A DNA stretch of 64,000 bases from Rutidosis leptorrhynchoides (Eukaryota > Streptophyta > Magnoliopsida > Asterales > Asteraceae). The notes under the pieces are model-generated. The model ran no database searches, was not told the DNA's origin, and was given only the letters and a program-made list of their open reading frames with translations. The translations under genes and the position numbers were made by a program. The stretch is from the NCBI RefSeq assembly GCF_046630445.1, contig NC_092337.1:359840001-359904000 (forward strand). The letters are read 5' to 3'. Shown one piece after another: positions 44,495 to 56,993 of the stretch (positions are counted from its first letter, which is position 1; every line of letters begins with the position of its first letter).

Positions 44495-47400
44495 TGTAGT
44501 GACCCGAACTTTTCCATGTTTATATATATTAATTGAGATTGATATTTACATGATTAAATGTTTCCAACATGTTAAGCAATCAAACTTGTTAAGACTTGAT
44601 TAATTGAAATATGTTTCATATAGACAATTGACCACCCAAGTTGACCGGTGATTCACGAACGTTAAAACTTGTAAAAACTATATGATGACATATATATGGA
44701 TATATATATATATATATAGTTAACATGATACTATGATAAGTAAACATATCATTAAGTATATTAACAATGAACTACATATGTAAAAACAAGACTACTAACT
44801 TAATGATTTCGAAACGAGACATATATGTAACGATTATCGTTGTAACGACATTTAACTGTATATACATCATACTAAGATATATTATATATCATAATATCAT
44901 GATAATATAATAATTTAAAATCTCATTTGTTATAATAAACAATGGGTTAACAACATTCAACAAGATCGTTAACCTAAAGGTTTCAAAACAACATTTACAT
45001 GTAACGACTAACGATGACTTAACGACTCAGTTAAAATGTATATACATGTAGTGTTTTAATATGTATTCATACAATTTTTAAAGACTTCAAGACACTGATC
45101 AAAATACTTCTACTTAACAAAAATGCTTACAATTACATCCTCGTTCAGTTTCATCAACAATTCTACTCGTATGCACCCGTATTCGTACTCGTACAATACA
45201 CAGCTTTTAGATGTATGTACTATTGGTATATACACTCCAATGATCAGCTCTTAGCAGCCCATGTGAGTCACCTAACACATGTGGGAACCATCATTTGGCA
45301 ACTAGCATGAAATATCTCATAAAATTACAAAAATATGAGTAATCATTCATGACTTATTTACATGAAAACAAAATTACATATCCTTTATATCTAATCCATA
45401 CACCAACGACCAAAAACACCTACAAACACTTTCATTCTTCAATTTTCTTCATCTAATTGATCTCTCCCAAGTTCTATCTTCAAGTTCTAAGTGTTCTTCA
45501 TATATTTTACAAGTTCTAGTTACATAAAATCAAGAATACTTTCAAGTTTGCTAGCTCACTTCCAATCTTGTAAGGTGATCATCCAACCTCAAGAAATCTT
45601 TGTTTCTTACAGTAGGTTATCATTCTAATACAAGGTAATAATCATATTCAAACTTTGGTTCAATTTCTATAACTATAACAATCTTATTTCAAGTGATGGT
45701 CTTACTTGAACTTGTTTTCGTGTCATGATTCTGCTTCAAGAACTTCGAGCCATCCAAGGATCCGTTGAAGCTAGATCTATTTTTCTCTTTTCCAGTAGGT
45801 TTATCCAAGGAACTTAAGGTAGTAATGATGTTCATAACATCATTCGATTCATACATATAAAGCTATCTTATTCGAAGGTTTAAACTTGTAATCACTAGAA
45901 CATAGTTTAGTTAATTCTAAACTTGTTCGCAAACAAAAGTTAATCCTTCTAACTTGATTTTTAAAATCAACTAAACACATGTTCTATATCTATATGATAT
46001 GCTAACTTAATGATTTAAAACCTGGAAACACGAAAAACATCGTAAAACCGGATTTACGCCGTCGTAGTAACACCGCGGGCTGTTTTGGGTTAGTTAATTA
46101 AAAACTATGATAAACTTTGATTTAAAAGTTGTTATTCTGAGAAGATGATTTTTATTATGAACATGAAACTATATCCAAAAATTATGGTTAAACTCAAAGT
46201 GGAAGTATGTTTTCTAAAATGGTCATCTAGACGTCGTTCTTTCGACTGAAATGACTACCTTTACAAAAACGACTTGTAACTTATTTTTCCGACTATAAAC
46301 CTATACTTTTTCTGTTTAGATTCATAAAATAGAGTTCAATATGAAACCATAGCAATTTGATTCACTCAAAACGGATTTAAAATGAAGAAGTTATGGGTAA
46401 AACAAGATTGGATAATTTTTCTCATTTTAGCTACGTGAAAATTGGTAACAAATCTATTCCAACCATAACTTAATTAACTTGTATTGTATATTATGTAATC
46501 TTGAGATACCATAGACACGTATACAATGTTTCGACCTATCATATCGACACATCTATATATATTTCGGAACAACCATAGACACTCTATATGTGAATGTTGG
46601 AGTTAGCTATACAGGGTTGAGGTTGATTCCAAAATATATATAGTTTGAGTTGTGATCAATACTGAGATACGTATACACTGGGTCATGGATTGATTCAAGA
46701 TAATATTTATCGATTTATTTCTGTACATCTAACTGTGGACAACTAGTTGTAGGTTACTAACGAGGACAGCTGACTTAATAAACTTAAAACATCAAAATAT
46801 ATTAAAAGTGTTGTAAATATATTTTGAACATACTTTGATATATATGTATATATTGTTATAGGTTCGTGAATCAACCAGTGGCCAAGTCTTACTTCCCGAC
46901 GAAGTAAAAATCTGTGAAAGTGAGTTATAGTCCCACTTTTAAAATCTAATATTTTTGGGATGAGAATACATGCAGGTTTTATAAATGATTTACAAAATAG
47001 ACACAAGTACGTGAAACTACATTCTATGGTTGAATTATCGAAATCGAATATGCCCCTTTTTATTAAGTCTGGTAATCTAAGAATTAGGGAACAGACACCC
47101 TAATTGACGCGAATCCTAAAGATAGATCTATTGGGCCTAACAAACCCCATCCAAAGTACCGGATGCTTTAGTACTTCGAAATTTATATCATATCCGAAGG
47201 GTGTCCCGGAATGATGGGGATATTCTTATATATGTATCTTGTTAATGTCGGTTACCAGGTGTTCACCATATGAATGATTTTTATCTCTATGTATGGGATG
47301 TGTATTGAAATATGAAATCTTGTGGTCTATTATTATGATTTGATATATATAGGTTAAACCTATAACTCACCAACATTTTTGTTGACGTTTTAAGCATGTT

Positions 47401-47753
47401 TATTCTCAGGTGATTATTAAGAGCTTCCGCTGTCGTATACTTAAATAAGGACGAGATTTGGAGTCCATGCTTGTATGATATTGTGTAAAAACTGCATTCA
47501 AGAAACCTATTTTGTTGTAACATATTTGTATTGTAAACCATTATGTAATGGTCGTGTGTAAACAGGATATTTTAGATTATCATTAATTGATAATCTACGT
47601 AAAGCTTATTAAACCTTTATTTATGAAATAAAGGTTATGGTTTGTTTTAAAAATGAATGCAGTCTTTGAAAAACATCTCATATAGAGGTCAAAACCTCGC
47701 AACGAAATCAATTAATATGGAACGTTTTTAATCAATAAGAACGGAACATTTCA
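44495..47753 (+). repeat. 3' LTR of gypsy B (3259 bp)
   Basis: Same as the 5' LTR apart from a handful of substitutions and a TA-run length change; for example the end reads CGGAACATTTCA instead of CGGGACATTTCA. Followed by target duplication TGTTG. Confidence 0.96.
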
Positions 47754-47758
47754 TGTTG

Positions 47759-50700
47759 CGCCTCCTTTATTTGAGTAGTAATGTTATTATGAATCATTAT
47801 ATTCATAGATTTTACTCGAATGGGTTCTCTGTCCTTCCTGCTCAAGGCATCGGCTACCACATTTGCCTTCCCCGGGTGGTAACGAATCTCAAAGTCGTAA
47901 TCATTCAATAATTCAATCCACCTACGCTGCCTCATATTCAGTTGTTTCTGATTAAATATGTGTTGAAGACTTTTGTGGTCGGTATATATAATACTTTTGA
48001 CCCCATATAAGTAGTGCCTCCAAGTCTTTAATGCAAAAACAACCTCGCCTAATTCCAAATCATGCGTCGTATAATTTTGTTCGTGAATCTTCAATTGTCT
48101 AGACGCATAAGCAATCACCTTCGTTCGTTGCATTAATACACAACCGAGACCTTGCTTTGATGCATCACAATAAATCACAAAATCATCATTCCCTTCAGGC
48201 AATGACAATATAGGTGCCGTAGTTAGCTTTTTCTTCAATAACTGAAACGCTTTCTCTTGTTCATCATTCCATTCAAATTTCTTCCCTTTATGCGTTAATG
48301 CAGTCAAGGGTTTTGCTATTCTGGAAAAGTCTTGGATGAACCTTCTGTAGTAACCAGCTAGTCCTAAAAACTGGCGTATGTGTTTTGGAGTTTTCGGGGT
48401 TTCCCACTTTTCAACAGTTTCTATCTTTGCCGGATCCACCTTAATACCTTCTTTGTTCACTATGTGACCGAGGAATTGAACTTCTTCCAACCAAAATGCA
48501 CACTTTGAAAACTTAGCGTACAATTCTTCCTTCCTCAATACTTCTAACACCTTTCTCAAATGTTCACCGTGTTCTTGGTCATTCTTTGAGTAAATAAGTA
48601 TGTCATCAATGAAAACAATGACAAACTTGTCAAGGTATGGTCCACACACTCGGTTCATAAGGTCCATGAACACAGCTGGTGCATTAGTTAAACCAAACGG
48701 CATGACCATAAACTCGTAATGACCGTAACGTGTTCTGAAAGCAGTCTTTGGAATATCATCTTCTTTCGCCCGCATTTGATGATACCCGGAACGTAAGTCA
48801 ATCTTTGAATAAACAGACGAGTCTTGTAGTTGATCAAATAAGTCATCGATTCTCGGTAGTGGGTAGCGGTTCTTGATGGTAAGTTTGTTCAACTCTCGGT
48901 AGTCGATACACAACCTGAATGTACCATCTTTCTTCTTGACAAACAAAACAGGAGCTCCCCACGGTGATGTGCTTGGTCGAATGAAACCACGCTCTAAAAG
49001 TTCTTGTAATTGGCTTTGCAGTTCTTTCATCTCGCTGGGTGCGAGTCTGTAAGGAGCACGAGCTATTGGTGCAGCTCCTGGTACAAGATCTATTTGAAAT
49101 TCAACGGATCGATGTGGGGGTAATCCCGGTAATTCTTTAGGAAATACATCGGGAAATTCTTTTGCGACGGGAACATCATTGATGCTCTTTTCTTCAGTTT
49201 GTACTTTCTCGACGTGTGCTAGAACAGCATAGCAACCTTTTCTTATTAGTTTTTGTGCCTTCAAATTACTAATAAGGTGTAGCTTCGTGTTGCCCTTTTC
49301 TCCGTACACCATTAAGGGTTTTCCTTTTTCTCGTATAATGCGAATTGCATTTTTGTAACAAACGATCTCTGCTTTCACTTCTTTCAACCAGTCCATACCG
49401 ATTATCACATTAAAACTCCCTAACTCTACTGGTATCAAATCAATCTTAAATGTTTCGCTAACCAGTTTAATTTCTCGATTCCGACATATATTATCTGCTG
49501 AAATTAATTTACCATTTGCTAATTCGAGTAAAAATTTACTATCCAAAGGTGTCAATGGACAACTTAATTTAGCACAAAAATCTCTACTCATATAGCTTCT
49601 ATCCGCACCCGAATCAAATAAAACGTAAGCAGATTTATTGTCAATAAGAAACGTACCCGTAACAAGCTCCGGGTCTTCCTGTGCCTCTGCCGCATTAATA
49701 TTGAAAACTCTTCCACGGCCTTGTCCATTCGTGTTCTCCTGGTTCGGGCAATTTCTAATAATGTGGCCCGGTTTTCCACATTTATAACAAACTACATTGG
49801 CATAACTTGCTCCGACACTACTTGCTCCGCCATTACTCGTTCCGACACCATTTGTTCCTTTCGTTCTATTAACCCCTGGTCCGTAGACCTCACACTTCGC
49901 CGCGCTATGACCATTTCTTTTACATTTGTTGCAAAATTTGGTGCAGAACCCCGAGTGATTCTTTTCACACCTTTGGCATAGCTGCTTCTGATTGTTGTTG
50001 TTGTTGCGGTTATTATTGTTGTTGGGATGATTGTTGTAGTTGCTGTTGTTGTTGTTGTTGTTGTTGTTGTTGGGCCGTTTGTTGTAGTTGCGATTGATGT
50101 TGCAATTGTTGGGATAATTGTTGCGATTATTGTTGTAATTGCTGTTGTTGTTGTATTGGTGATTCTTATCACCGTTTTCCTCCCACTTTCTTTTGACTTG
50201 CTTCACATTGGCCTCTTCAGCAGTCTGTTCTTTAATTCTTTCTTCAATTTGGTTCACGAGTTTGTGAGCCATTCTACATGCCTGTTGTATGGAGGCGGGC
50301 TCGTGTGAACTTATATCTTCTTGGATTCTTTCCGGTAATCCTTTCACAAACGCGTCGATCTTCTCTTCCTCATCTTCGAATGCTCCCGGACACAATAGGC
50401 ACAATTCTGTGAATCGTCTTTCGTACGTGGTAATATCAAATCCTTGGGTTCGTAACCCTCTAAGTTCTGTCTTGAGCTTATTGACCTCGGTTCTGGGATG
50501 GTACTTCTCGTTCATCAAGTGCTTGAATGCTGACCACGGTAGTGCGTACGCATCGTCTTGTCCCACTTGCTCTAGATAGGTATTCCACCATGTTAACGCA
50601 GAACCTGTGAAGGTATGCATAGCGTACTTTACTTTGTCCTCTTCAGTACACTTACTTATGGCAAACACCGATTCGACCTTCTCGGTCCACCGTTTCAATC

Positions 50701-50905
50701 CGATCGGTCCTTCGGTTCCATCAAATTCCAAAGGTTTGCAGGCAGTGAATTCTTTGTAGGTGCATCCTACACGATTTCCTGTACTGCTAGGTCCAAGGTT
50801 ATTGTTGGTATGTAGCGCAGCCTGTACTGCGGCTATGTTTGAAGCTAGAAAAGTACGGAATTCCTCTTCATTCATATTCACGGTGTGTCGAGTAGTCGGT
50901 GCCAT
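47759..50905 (-). pseudogene. gag-pol: Gypsy A gag-pol, 5' part (gag, protease, RT, RNase H), open frame split by B
   Basis: A single open frame from the [10 protein letters not shown] Met through gag, two standard zinc knuckles, protease (DSGA), RT (FIDD) and RNase H to codons EAQ, where B is inserted. The frame resumes exactly at 34626-33196. Apart from B's insertion I see no frameshift or stop, so A was coding-competent for gag-pol when B landed. Gag and pol are in one frame with no stop between them, as usual for chromoviruses. A further ATG lies 36 bases upstream (50941). Confidence 0.92.
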
Positions 50906-51042
50906 TTCCTTCAAAATAGTTAAATGGAACAAGTTAATCATACAGAATATTAAGAGTAGTTAATAGTATTTCGTAGCATAATATGAACTCATTTATAAAA
51001 GCTTTTTCTTCATATTAGCGTTTTATAAGTTTAAATTCGGGT

Positions 51043-51057
51043 AGTACCTACCCGTTA
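51043..51057 (-). other. Internal purine-tract copy upstream of gag (gypsy A)
   Basis: Minus-strand TAACGGGTAGGTACT, identical to the A polypurine tract at 33160-33174 and to the B copy. It is followed by the same inverted CTACCC arm. Confidence 0.7.
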
Positions 51058-51245
51058 AGTTCATACTTAGTAGCTAATATACAATTCAACTACTACAATT
51101 CTATATGAAAACTGATTATAATAATATTTCGCGTTCAAACTTTTATACAATATTTTACAAACTTACAATACCGCTTATTTTACATAAAGCATGAAATATA
51201 GCACACAATAACTTTGATACAAGATAGTTGTGAAGATAATTCTAG

Positions 51246-51929
51246 CTAGTACACAAGTCGTTCAGCAAAGGCAATAAAGACACGTAATTCATACGTCCAG
51301 AAACAAGTCATGCATTCTGGTTTTACTAGGACTACTTCCCATCCTTGGTCTTGTGCAACATAACCGTTATGGCCGTTGATAAGACAGCGTGTTGTAACGT
51401 CGTCAAAGGGACGAGGGTTACGTAATGTCCAACAGTCCCGTAATAATCTAAAAACCTCATTTCTTACCCCAATTACCGACTCCGTCACTTGTGGGAACGT
51501 TTTGTTTAATAGTTGTAGCCCGATGTTCTTGTTCTCACTTTGGTGAGAAGCGAGCATTACTAATCCGTAAGCATAACATGCTTCTTTATGTTGCATGTTA
51601 GCCACTTTTTCTAAATCACGAAGTCCAATATTCGGATATATTGAGTCAAAATAATTTCTTAACCCATTGCGTAAAATAGCATTTGGGTTCCCCGCAATAT
51701 ATGCGTCAAAGTAAACACATCGTAACTTATGGATTTCCCAATGTGATATCCCCCATCTTTAGAACGAAAGCCTTTTATAAACCAAGGCATTCTTGGAACG
51801 TTCTTCGAATGTCTTACAAACTGATCTCGCCTTAAATAGTTGTGCCGAAGAATTCTGACCGACTCTAGACAAGATTTCATCAATCATGTCTCCGGGTAGG
51901 TCTCTTAAAATATTAGGTTGTCTATCCAT
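51246..51929 (-). pseudogene. F-box gene of gypsy A, one nonsense codon
   Basis: Same 227-codon gene as in B and nearly identical. The F-box region is intact, but codon 57 is TAA (51759-51761) where B has GAA. The frame is otherwise open to the normal stop, with a few residue changes (for example Ala-Asn for Val-Asn before MQHKEAC, Arg for Ile in VFRLLRD). A truncated product would keep just the F-box. It lies between the acidic ORF and gag, as in B. Confidence 0.88.
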
Positions 51930-52066
51930 TTTGTGTTTTTATACTGTAAAATAGACAAGAGTTAGATTCATAAAAAAAATACTTATTAATCGAAGCAATT
52001 TTTACATATATCATAAAGCATAAGCACACTATATTACATATATTACACCACATGAATACAACTATC

Positions 52067-52681
52067 TTATTCCAACTCGCTTGTTTCTTCTTCTTCGGTT
52101 TTGGTTCGTTTTGCCAAGTTTCTAGGGATATATGATGTTCCCCTAATACGAGCCGTCGTAATCCACATTGGTTTAGAAAAACCTGGTGGTTTAGAGGTTC
52201 CCGGGTCATTGTTACAACTTAAGGACTTCGGGGGTTGACGATACATATATAGTTCATCGGGGTTGGAATTAGATTTCTCTATTTTTATGCCCTTTCCCTT
52301 ATTATTTTCTTTTGCCTTTTTAAATTCAGTTGGGGTAATTTCTATAACATCATCGGAATTCTCGTCGGAATCCGATTCATCGGAGAATTGGTAATCCTCC
52401 CAATATTTTGCTTCCTTGGCGGAAACACCATTGACCATAATTAACCTTGGTCGGTTGGTTGAGGATTTTCTTTTACTTAACCGTTTTATTATTTCCCCCA
52501 CCGGTTCTATTTCTTCATCCGGTTCCGATTCTTCTTCCGGTTCTGATTCTTCTTCCGGTTCCGACTCTTCTTCCGGTTCCTCTTCGGGAACTTGTGAATC
52601 AGTCCACGAATCATTCCAATTTACATTTGACTCTTCATTATTATTAGGTGAGTCAATGGGACTTGTTCTAGAGGTAGACAT
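52067..52681 (-). CDS. Acidic 204-residue accessory protein of gypsy A
   Basis: Intact and equal in length to the B protein (38093-38707), differing at about five residues (for example Asp for Asn in WTDSQVP, Pro-Val-Gly for Leu-Val-Glu after EEIE). The same EEESEP repeats, basic stretch and SDESDSDENSDD segment are present. Preservation of the frame in both copies supports a real product. Function unknown. Confidence 0.75.
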   Translation of the reverse strand: MSTSRTSPIDSPNNNEESNVNWNDSWTDSQVPEEEPEEESEPEEESEPEEESEPDEEIEPVGEIIKRLSKRKSSTNRPRLIMVNGVSAKEAKYWEDYQFSDESDSDENSDDVIEITPTEFKKAKENNKGKGIKIEKSNSNPDELYMYRQPPKSLSCNNDPGTSKPPGFSKPMWITTARIRGTSYIPRNLAKRTKTEEEETSELE

Positions 52682-52876
52682 CTATCACATAATATCAAAC
52701 GCGTTAAGAGATTAATATATCACATAATATTCACATGTTAAAAATATATAGTTTCCAACAAAATTTGTTAAGCAATCATTTTTCAAGTAAACACGGTCGA
52801 AGTCCAGACTCACTAATGTATCCTAACAAACTCGATAAGACACACTAATGAAAAATTCTGGTTCTCTAAGACCAAC

Positions 52877-52888
52877 GCTCGGATACCA
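52877..52888 (-). other. Primer-binding site of gypsy A
   Basis: Minus-strand TGGTATCCGAGC, two bases inside the 5' LTR, the same as in B. Confidence 0.8.
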
Positions 52889-52890
52889 AC

Positions 52891-55800
52891 TGAAATGTCC
52901 CGTTCTTATTGATTAAAAACGTTCCATATTAATTGATTTCGTTGCGAGGTTTTGACCTCTATATGAGACATTTTTCAAAGACTGCATTCATTTTTAAAAC
53001 AAACCATAACCTTTATTTCATAAATAAAGGTTTAAAAAGCTTTACGTAGATTATCAAATAATGATAATCTAAAATATCCTGTTTACACACGACCATTACA
53101 TAATGGTTTACAATACAAATATGTTACATCGAAATCAGTTTCTTGAATGCAGTTTTTACACAATATCATACAAACATGGACTCCAAATCTTGTCCTTATT
53201 TTAGTATGCAACAGCGGAAGCTCTTAATATTCACCTGAGAATAAACATGCTTTAAACGTCAACAAAAATGTTGGTGAGTTATAGGTTTAACCTATATATA
53301 TCAAATCGTAACAATAGACCACAAGATTTCATATTTCAATACACATCCCATACATAGAGATAAAAATCATTCATATGGTGAACACCTGGTAACCGACATT
53401 AACAAGATGCATATATAAGAATATCCCCATCATTCCGGGACACCCTTCGGATATGATATAAATTTCGAAGTACTAAAGCATCCGGTACTTTGGATGGGGC
53501 TTGTTGGGCCCGATAGATCTATCTTTAGGATTCGCGTCAATTAGGGTGTCTGTTCCCTAATTCTTAGATTACCAGACTTAATAAAAAGGGGCATATTCAA
53601 TTTCGATAATTCAACCATAGAATGTAGTTTCACGTACTTGTGTCTATTTTGTAAATCATTTATAAAACCTGCATGTATTCTCATCCCAAAAATATTAGAT
53701 TTTAAAAGTGGGACTATAACTCACTTTCACAGATTTTTACTTCGTCGGGAAGTAAGACTTGGCCACTGGTTGATTCACGAACCTATAACAATATATACAT
53801 ATATATCAAAGTATGTTCAAAATATATTTACAACACTTTTAATATATTTTGATGTTTTAAGTTTATTAAGTCAGCTGTCCTCGTTAGTAACCTACAACTA
53901 GTTGTCCACAGTTAGATGTACAGAAATAATTCGATAAATATTATCTTGAATCAATCCACGACCCAGTGTATACGTATCTCAGTATTGATCACAACTCAAA
54001 CTATATATATTTTGGAATCAACCTCAACCCTGTATAGCTAACTCCAACATTCACATATAGAGTGTCTATGGTTGTTCCGAAATATATATAGATGTGTCGA
54101 CATGATAGGTCGAAACATTGTATACGTTTCTATGGTATCTCAAGATTACATAATATACAATACAAGTTGATTAAGTTATGGTTGGAATAGATTTGTTACC
54201 AATTTTCACGTAGCTAAAATGAGAAAAATTATCCAATCTTGTTTTACCCATAACTTCTTCATTTTAAATCCGTTTTGAGTGAATCAAATTGCTATGGTTT
54301 CATATTGAACTCTATTTTATGAATCTAAACAGAAAAGTATAGGTTTATAGTCGGAAAAATAAGTTACAAGTCTTTTTTGTAAAGGTAGTCATTTCAGTCG
54401 AAAGAACGACGTCTAGATGACCATTTTAGAAAACATACTTCCACTTTGAGTTTAATCATAATTTTTGGATATAGTTTCATGTTCATAATAAAAATCATTT
54501 TCTCAGAATAACAACTTTAAAATCAAAGTTTATCATAGTTTTTAATTAACTAACCCAAAACAGCCCGCGGTGTTACTACGACGGCGTAAATCCGGTTTTA
54601 CGGTGTTTTTCGTGTTTCCAGGTTTTAAATCATTAAGTTAGCATATCATATAGATATAGAACATGTGTTTAGTTGATTTTAAAAGTCAAGTTAGAAGGAT
54701 TAACTTTTGTTTGCGAACAAGTTTAGAATTAACTAAACTATGTTCTAGTGATTACAAGTTTAAACCTTCGAATAAGATAGCTTTATATGTATGAATCGAA
54801 TGATGTTATGAACATCATTACTACCTTAAGTTCCTTGGATAAACCTACTGGAAAAGAGAAAAATGGATCTAGCTTCAATGGATCCTTGGATGGCTCGAAG
54901 TTCTTGAAGCAGAATCATGACACGAAAACAAGTTCAAGTAAGATCATCACTTGAAATAAGATTGTTATAGTTATAGAAATTGAACCAAAGTTTGAATATG
55001 ATTATTACCTTGAATTAGAATGATAACCTACTGTAAGAAACAAAGATTTCTTGAGGTTGGATGATCACCTTACAAGATTGGAAGTGAGCTAGCAAACTTG
55101 AAAGTATTCTTGATTTTATGAAACTAGAACTTTTGGAATTTATGAAGAACACTTAGAACTTGAAGATAGAACTTGAGAGAGATCAATTAGATGAATAAAA
55201 TTGAAGAATGAAAGTGTTTGTAGGTGTTTTTGGTCGTTGGTGTATGGATTAGATATAAAGGATATGTAATTTTGTTTTCATGTAAATAAGTCATGAATGA
55301 TTACTCATATTTTTGTAATTTTATGAGATATTTCATGCTAGTTGCCAAATGATGGTTCCCACATGTGTTAGGTGACTCACATGGGCTGCTAAGAGCTGAT
55401 CATTGGAGTGTATATACCAATAGTACATACATCTAAAAGCTGTGTATTGTACGAGTACGAATACGGGTGCATACGAGTAGAATTGTTGATGGAACTGAAC
55501 GAGGATGTAATTGTAAGCATTTTTGTTAAGTAGAAGTATTTTGATAAGTGTATTTAAGTCTTTCAAAAGTGTATAAATACATATTAAAACACTACATGTA
55601 TATACATTTTAACTGAGTCGTTAAGTCATCGTTAGTCGTTACATGTAAGTGTTGTTTTGAAACCTTTAGGTTAACGATCTTGTTAAATGTTGTTAACCCA
55701 ATGTTTATAATATCAAATGAGATTTTAAATTATTATATTATCATGATATTATCATGTATGAATATCTCTTAATATGATATATATACATTAAATGTCTTTA

Positions 55801-56144
55801 CAACGATAATCGTTACATATATGTCTCGTTTAAAAATCATTAAGTTAGTAGTCTTGTTTTTACATATGTAGTTCATTGTTAATATACTTAATGATATGTT
55901 TACTTATCATAGTATCATGTTAACTATATATATATATATCCATATATATGTCATCATATAGTTTTTACAAGTTTTAACGTTCGTGAATCACCGGTCAACT
56001 TGGGTGGTCAATTGTCTATATGAAACATATTTCAATTAATCAAGTCTTAACAAGTTTGATTGCTTAACATGTTGGAAACATTTAATTATGTAAATATCAA
56101 TCTCAATTAATATATATAAACATGGAAAAGTTCGGGTCACTACA
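52891..56144 (-). repeat. 5' LTR of gypsy A (3254 bp)
   Basis: Near-identical to 29911-33160. Outer end CACTACA followed by the TGTGC duplication. Carries the same TATA-like promoter as B (about 55251-55260 on the minus strand). Confidence 0.95.
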
Positions 56145-56149
56145 TGTGC

Positions 56150-56700
56150 AACTAGAACATACACTGCACAATCAAATGTCTTAATGGTGTGAAATATTTG
56201 GCTCTTGGCCAAGATCAAGTTGTAGAGGAGAATATTTATGACTTGCACTTGATCTAATGCGAATTAATGTCGCAGCATGTGAATTTGCATGACTCCATAT
56301 AAATATTGGGAGTTTTGTACTCATTATCAATTGTCTAGCTAATAGTTGAAAGCGTTTAATCATTGATTCAGCTAAACCAATTTTTATTTTTACTTTTTAT
56401 GCACAAGAGTCACTGGATGTTCAACAACAATCCCTATAGATATATAATAATCATTAAATGCTTGAGATGTTAACTCACCAGCATTATCAAGTCTCACCCT
56501 TTTAGTGGTGTAATCGGAAAATTGCTCTTAATTAAATAATTTGAGCAAGAAACTTTCCTAATGTCACATTTCGATTTGATAATAAACAAATATGAGACCA
56601 TCTGTTAGATGCGTCTATTAGAACCATGAAATGTCTAAATGGTCCACATGGTGGATAAATCTATCCACATATCTCACCTTGAATTCTTTAACATTTGTGA
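56150..56700 (-). pseudogene. pol: Copia C integrase fragment
   Basis: On the minus strand the copia integrase core can be followed in more than one frame. It begins ICGWIYPPCGPFRHFMVLIDAS, then VRLDNAGE, IGIVVEHPV, and PLQLDLGQEPNISH with DCAVYVLVAH at the gypsy A insertion site. Several stops interrupt it. It continues on the other side of A at 29905. Confidence 0.8.
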
Positions 56701-56719
56701 TTCCTTTTCTCAATATACT

Positions 56720-56993
56720 TTTCATTAATCACCATATGTGCTTTCCATTAATCACCATATGTGTTTTTTCATCATATATCCTTTTTACCATATGCGTTTT
56801 TAATCATATGCGCTATGTTTTTTTTTCACCATATGCGCTTTTAATCATATGCGCTTTTCATCATATGCGCTGCGCTTTTCATCATATTCGCTTTTTATCA
56901 TATGCGCTTATCATATGCGTTGCGCTTTTCATCACATGCGCTTTTCATCATATGCGCTTTTATAATATGCGTTTTTTATCATATGCGTCTTTT
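56720..56993 (+). repeat. Minisatellite of CATATGCGCTTTT-like units inside copia C
   Basis: About 15 imperfect copies of a 13-17 base unit with the core ATCATATGCGCTTTT. The left copies read CATATGTG, grading to CATATGCGC. The block adjoins the integrase remnant and occupies the place where upstream integrase, protease and gag would be. An apparent 122-codon frame here is only the repeat read as protein. Confidence 0.9.

Larger units (their letters stand above)
34627..47753 (+). mobile_element. Tekay-like Ty3/gypsy chromovirus B, inserted in gypsy A
   Basis: A complete 13,127-bp element with LTRs 34627-37883 and 44495-47753 and TGTTG target duplications (34622-34626 and 47754-47758). It belongs to the same family as A in the opposite orientation. 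Gene order: acidic ORF, F-box ORF, gag, pol. Pol is broken by two small indels relative to A. The LTRs differ by fewer than about a dozen changes by eye. As the innermost insertion it is the latest event of the stack. Confidence 0.95.
29911..56144 (-). mobile_element. Tekay-like Ty3/gypsy chromovirus A with extra acidic and F-box ORFs (B nested inside)
   Basis: LTRs 29911-33160 and 52891-56144 are flanked by TGTGC target duplications (29906-29910 and 56145-56149), inside copia C's integrase. Without B the element is about 13.1 kb. Transcribed order: 5' LTR, PBS, acidic ORF, F-box ORF, internal purine-tract motif, gag-pol with a C-terminal chromodomain-like segment, purine tract, 3' LTR. The lineage call rests on that C-terminus and on the gag/pol style. 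The LTRs differ by roughly ten changes by eye over 3.25 kb, so it is young. Confidence 0.92.

Noticed and set aside
56720-56993. Regularly spaced repeats as a possible CRISPR array
   Set aside because: Units are contiguous with no unique spacers, in a plant nuclear genome; it is a minisatellite.
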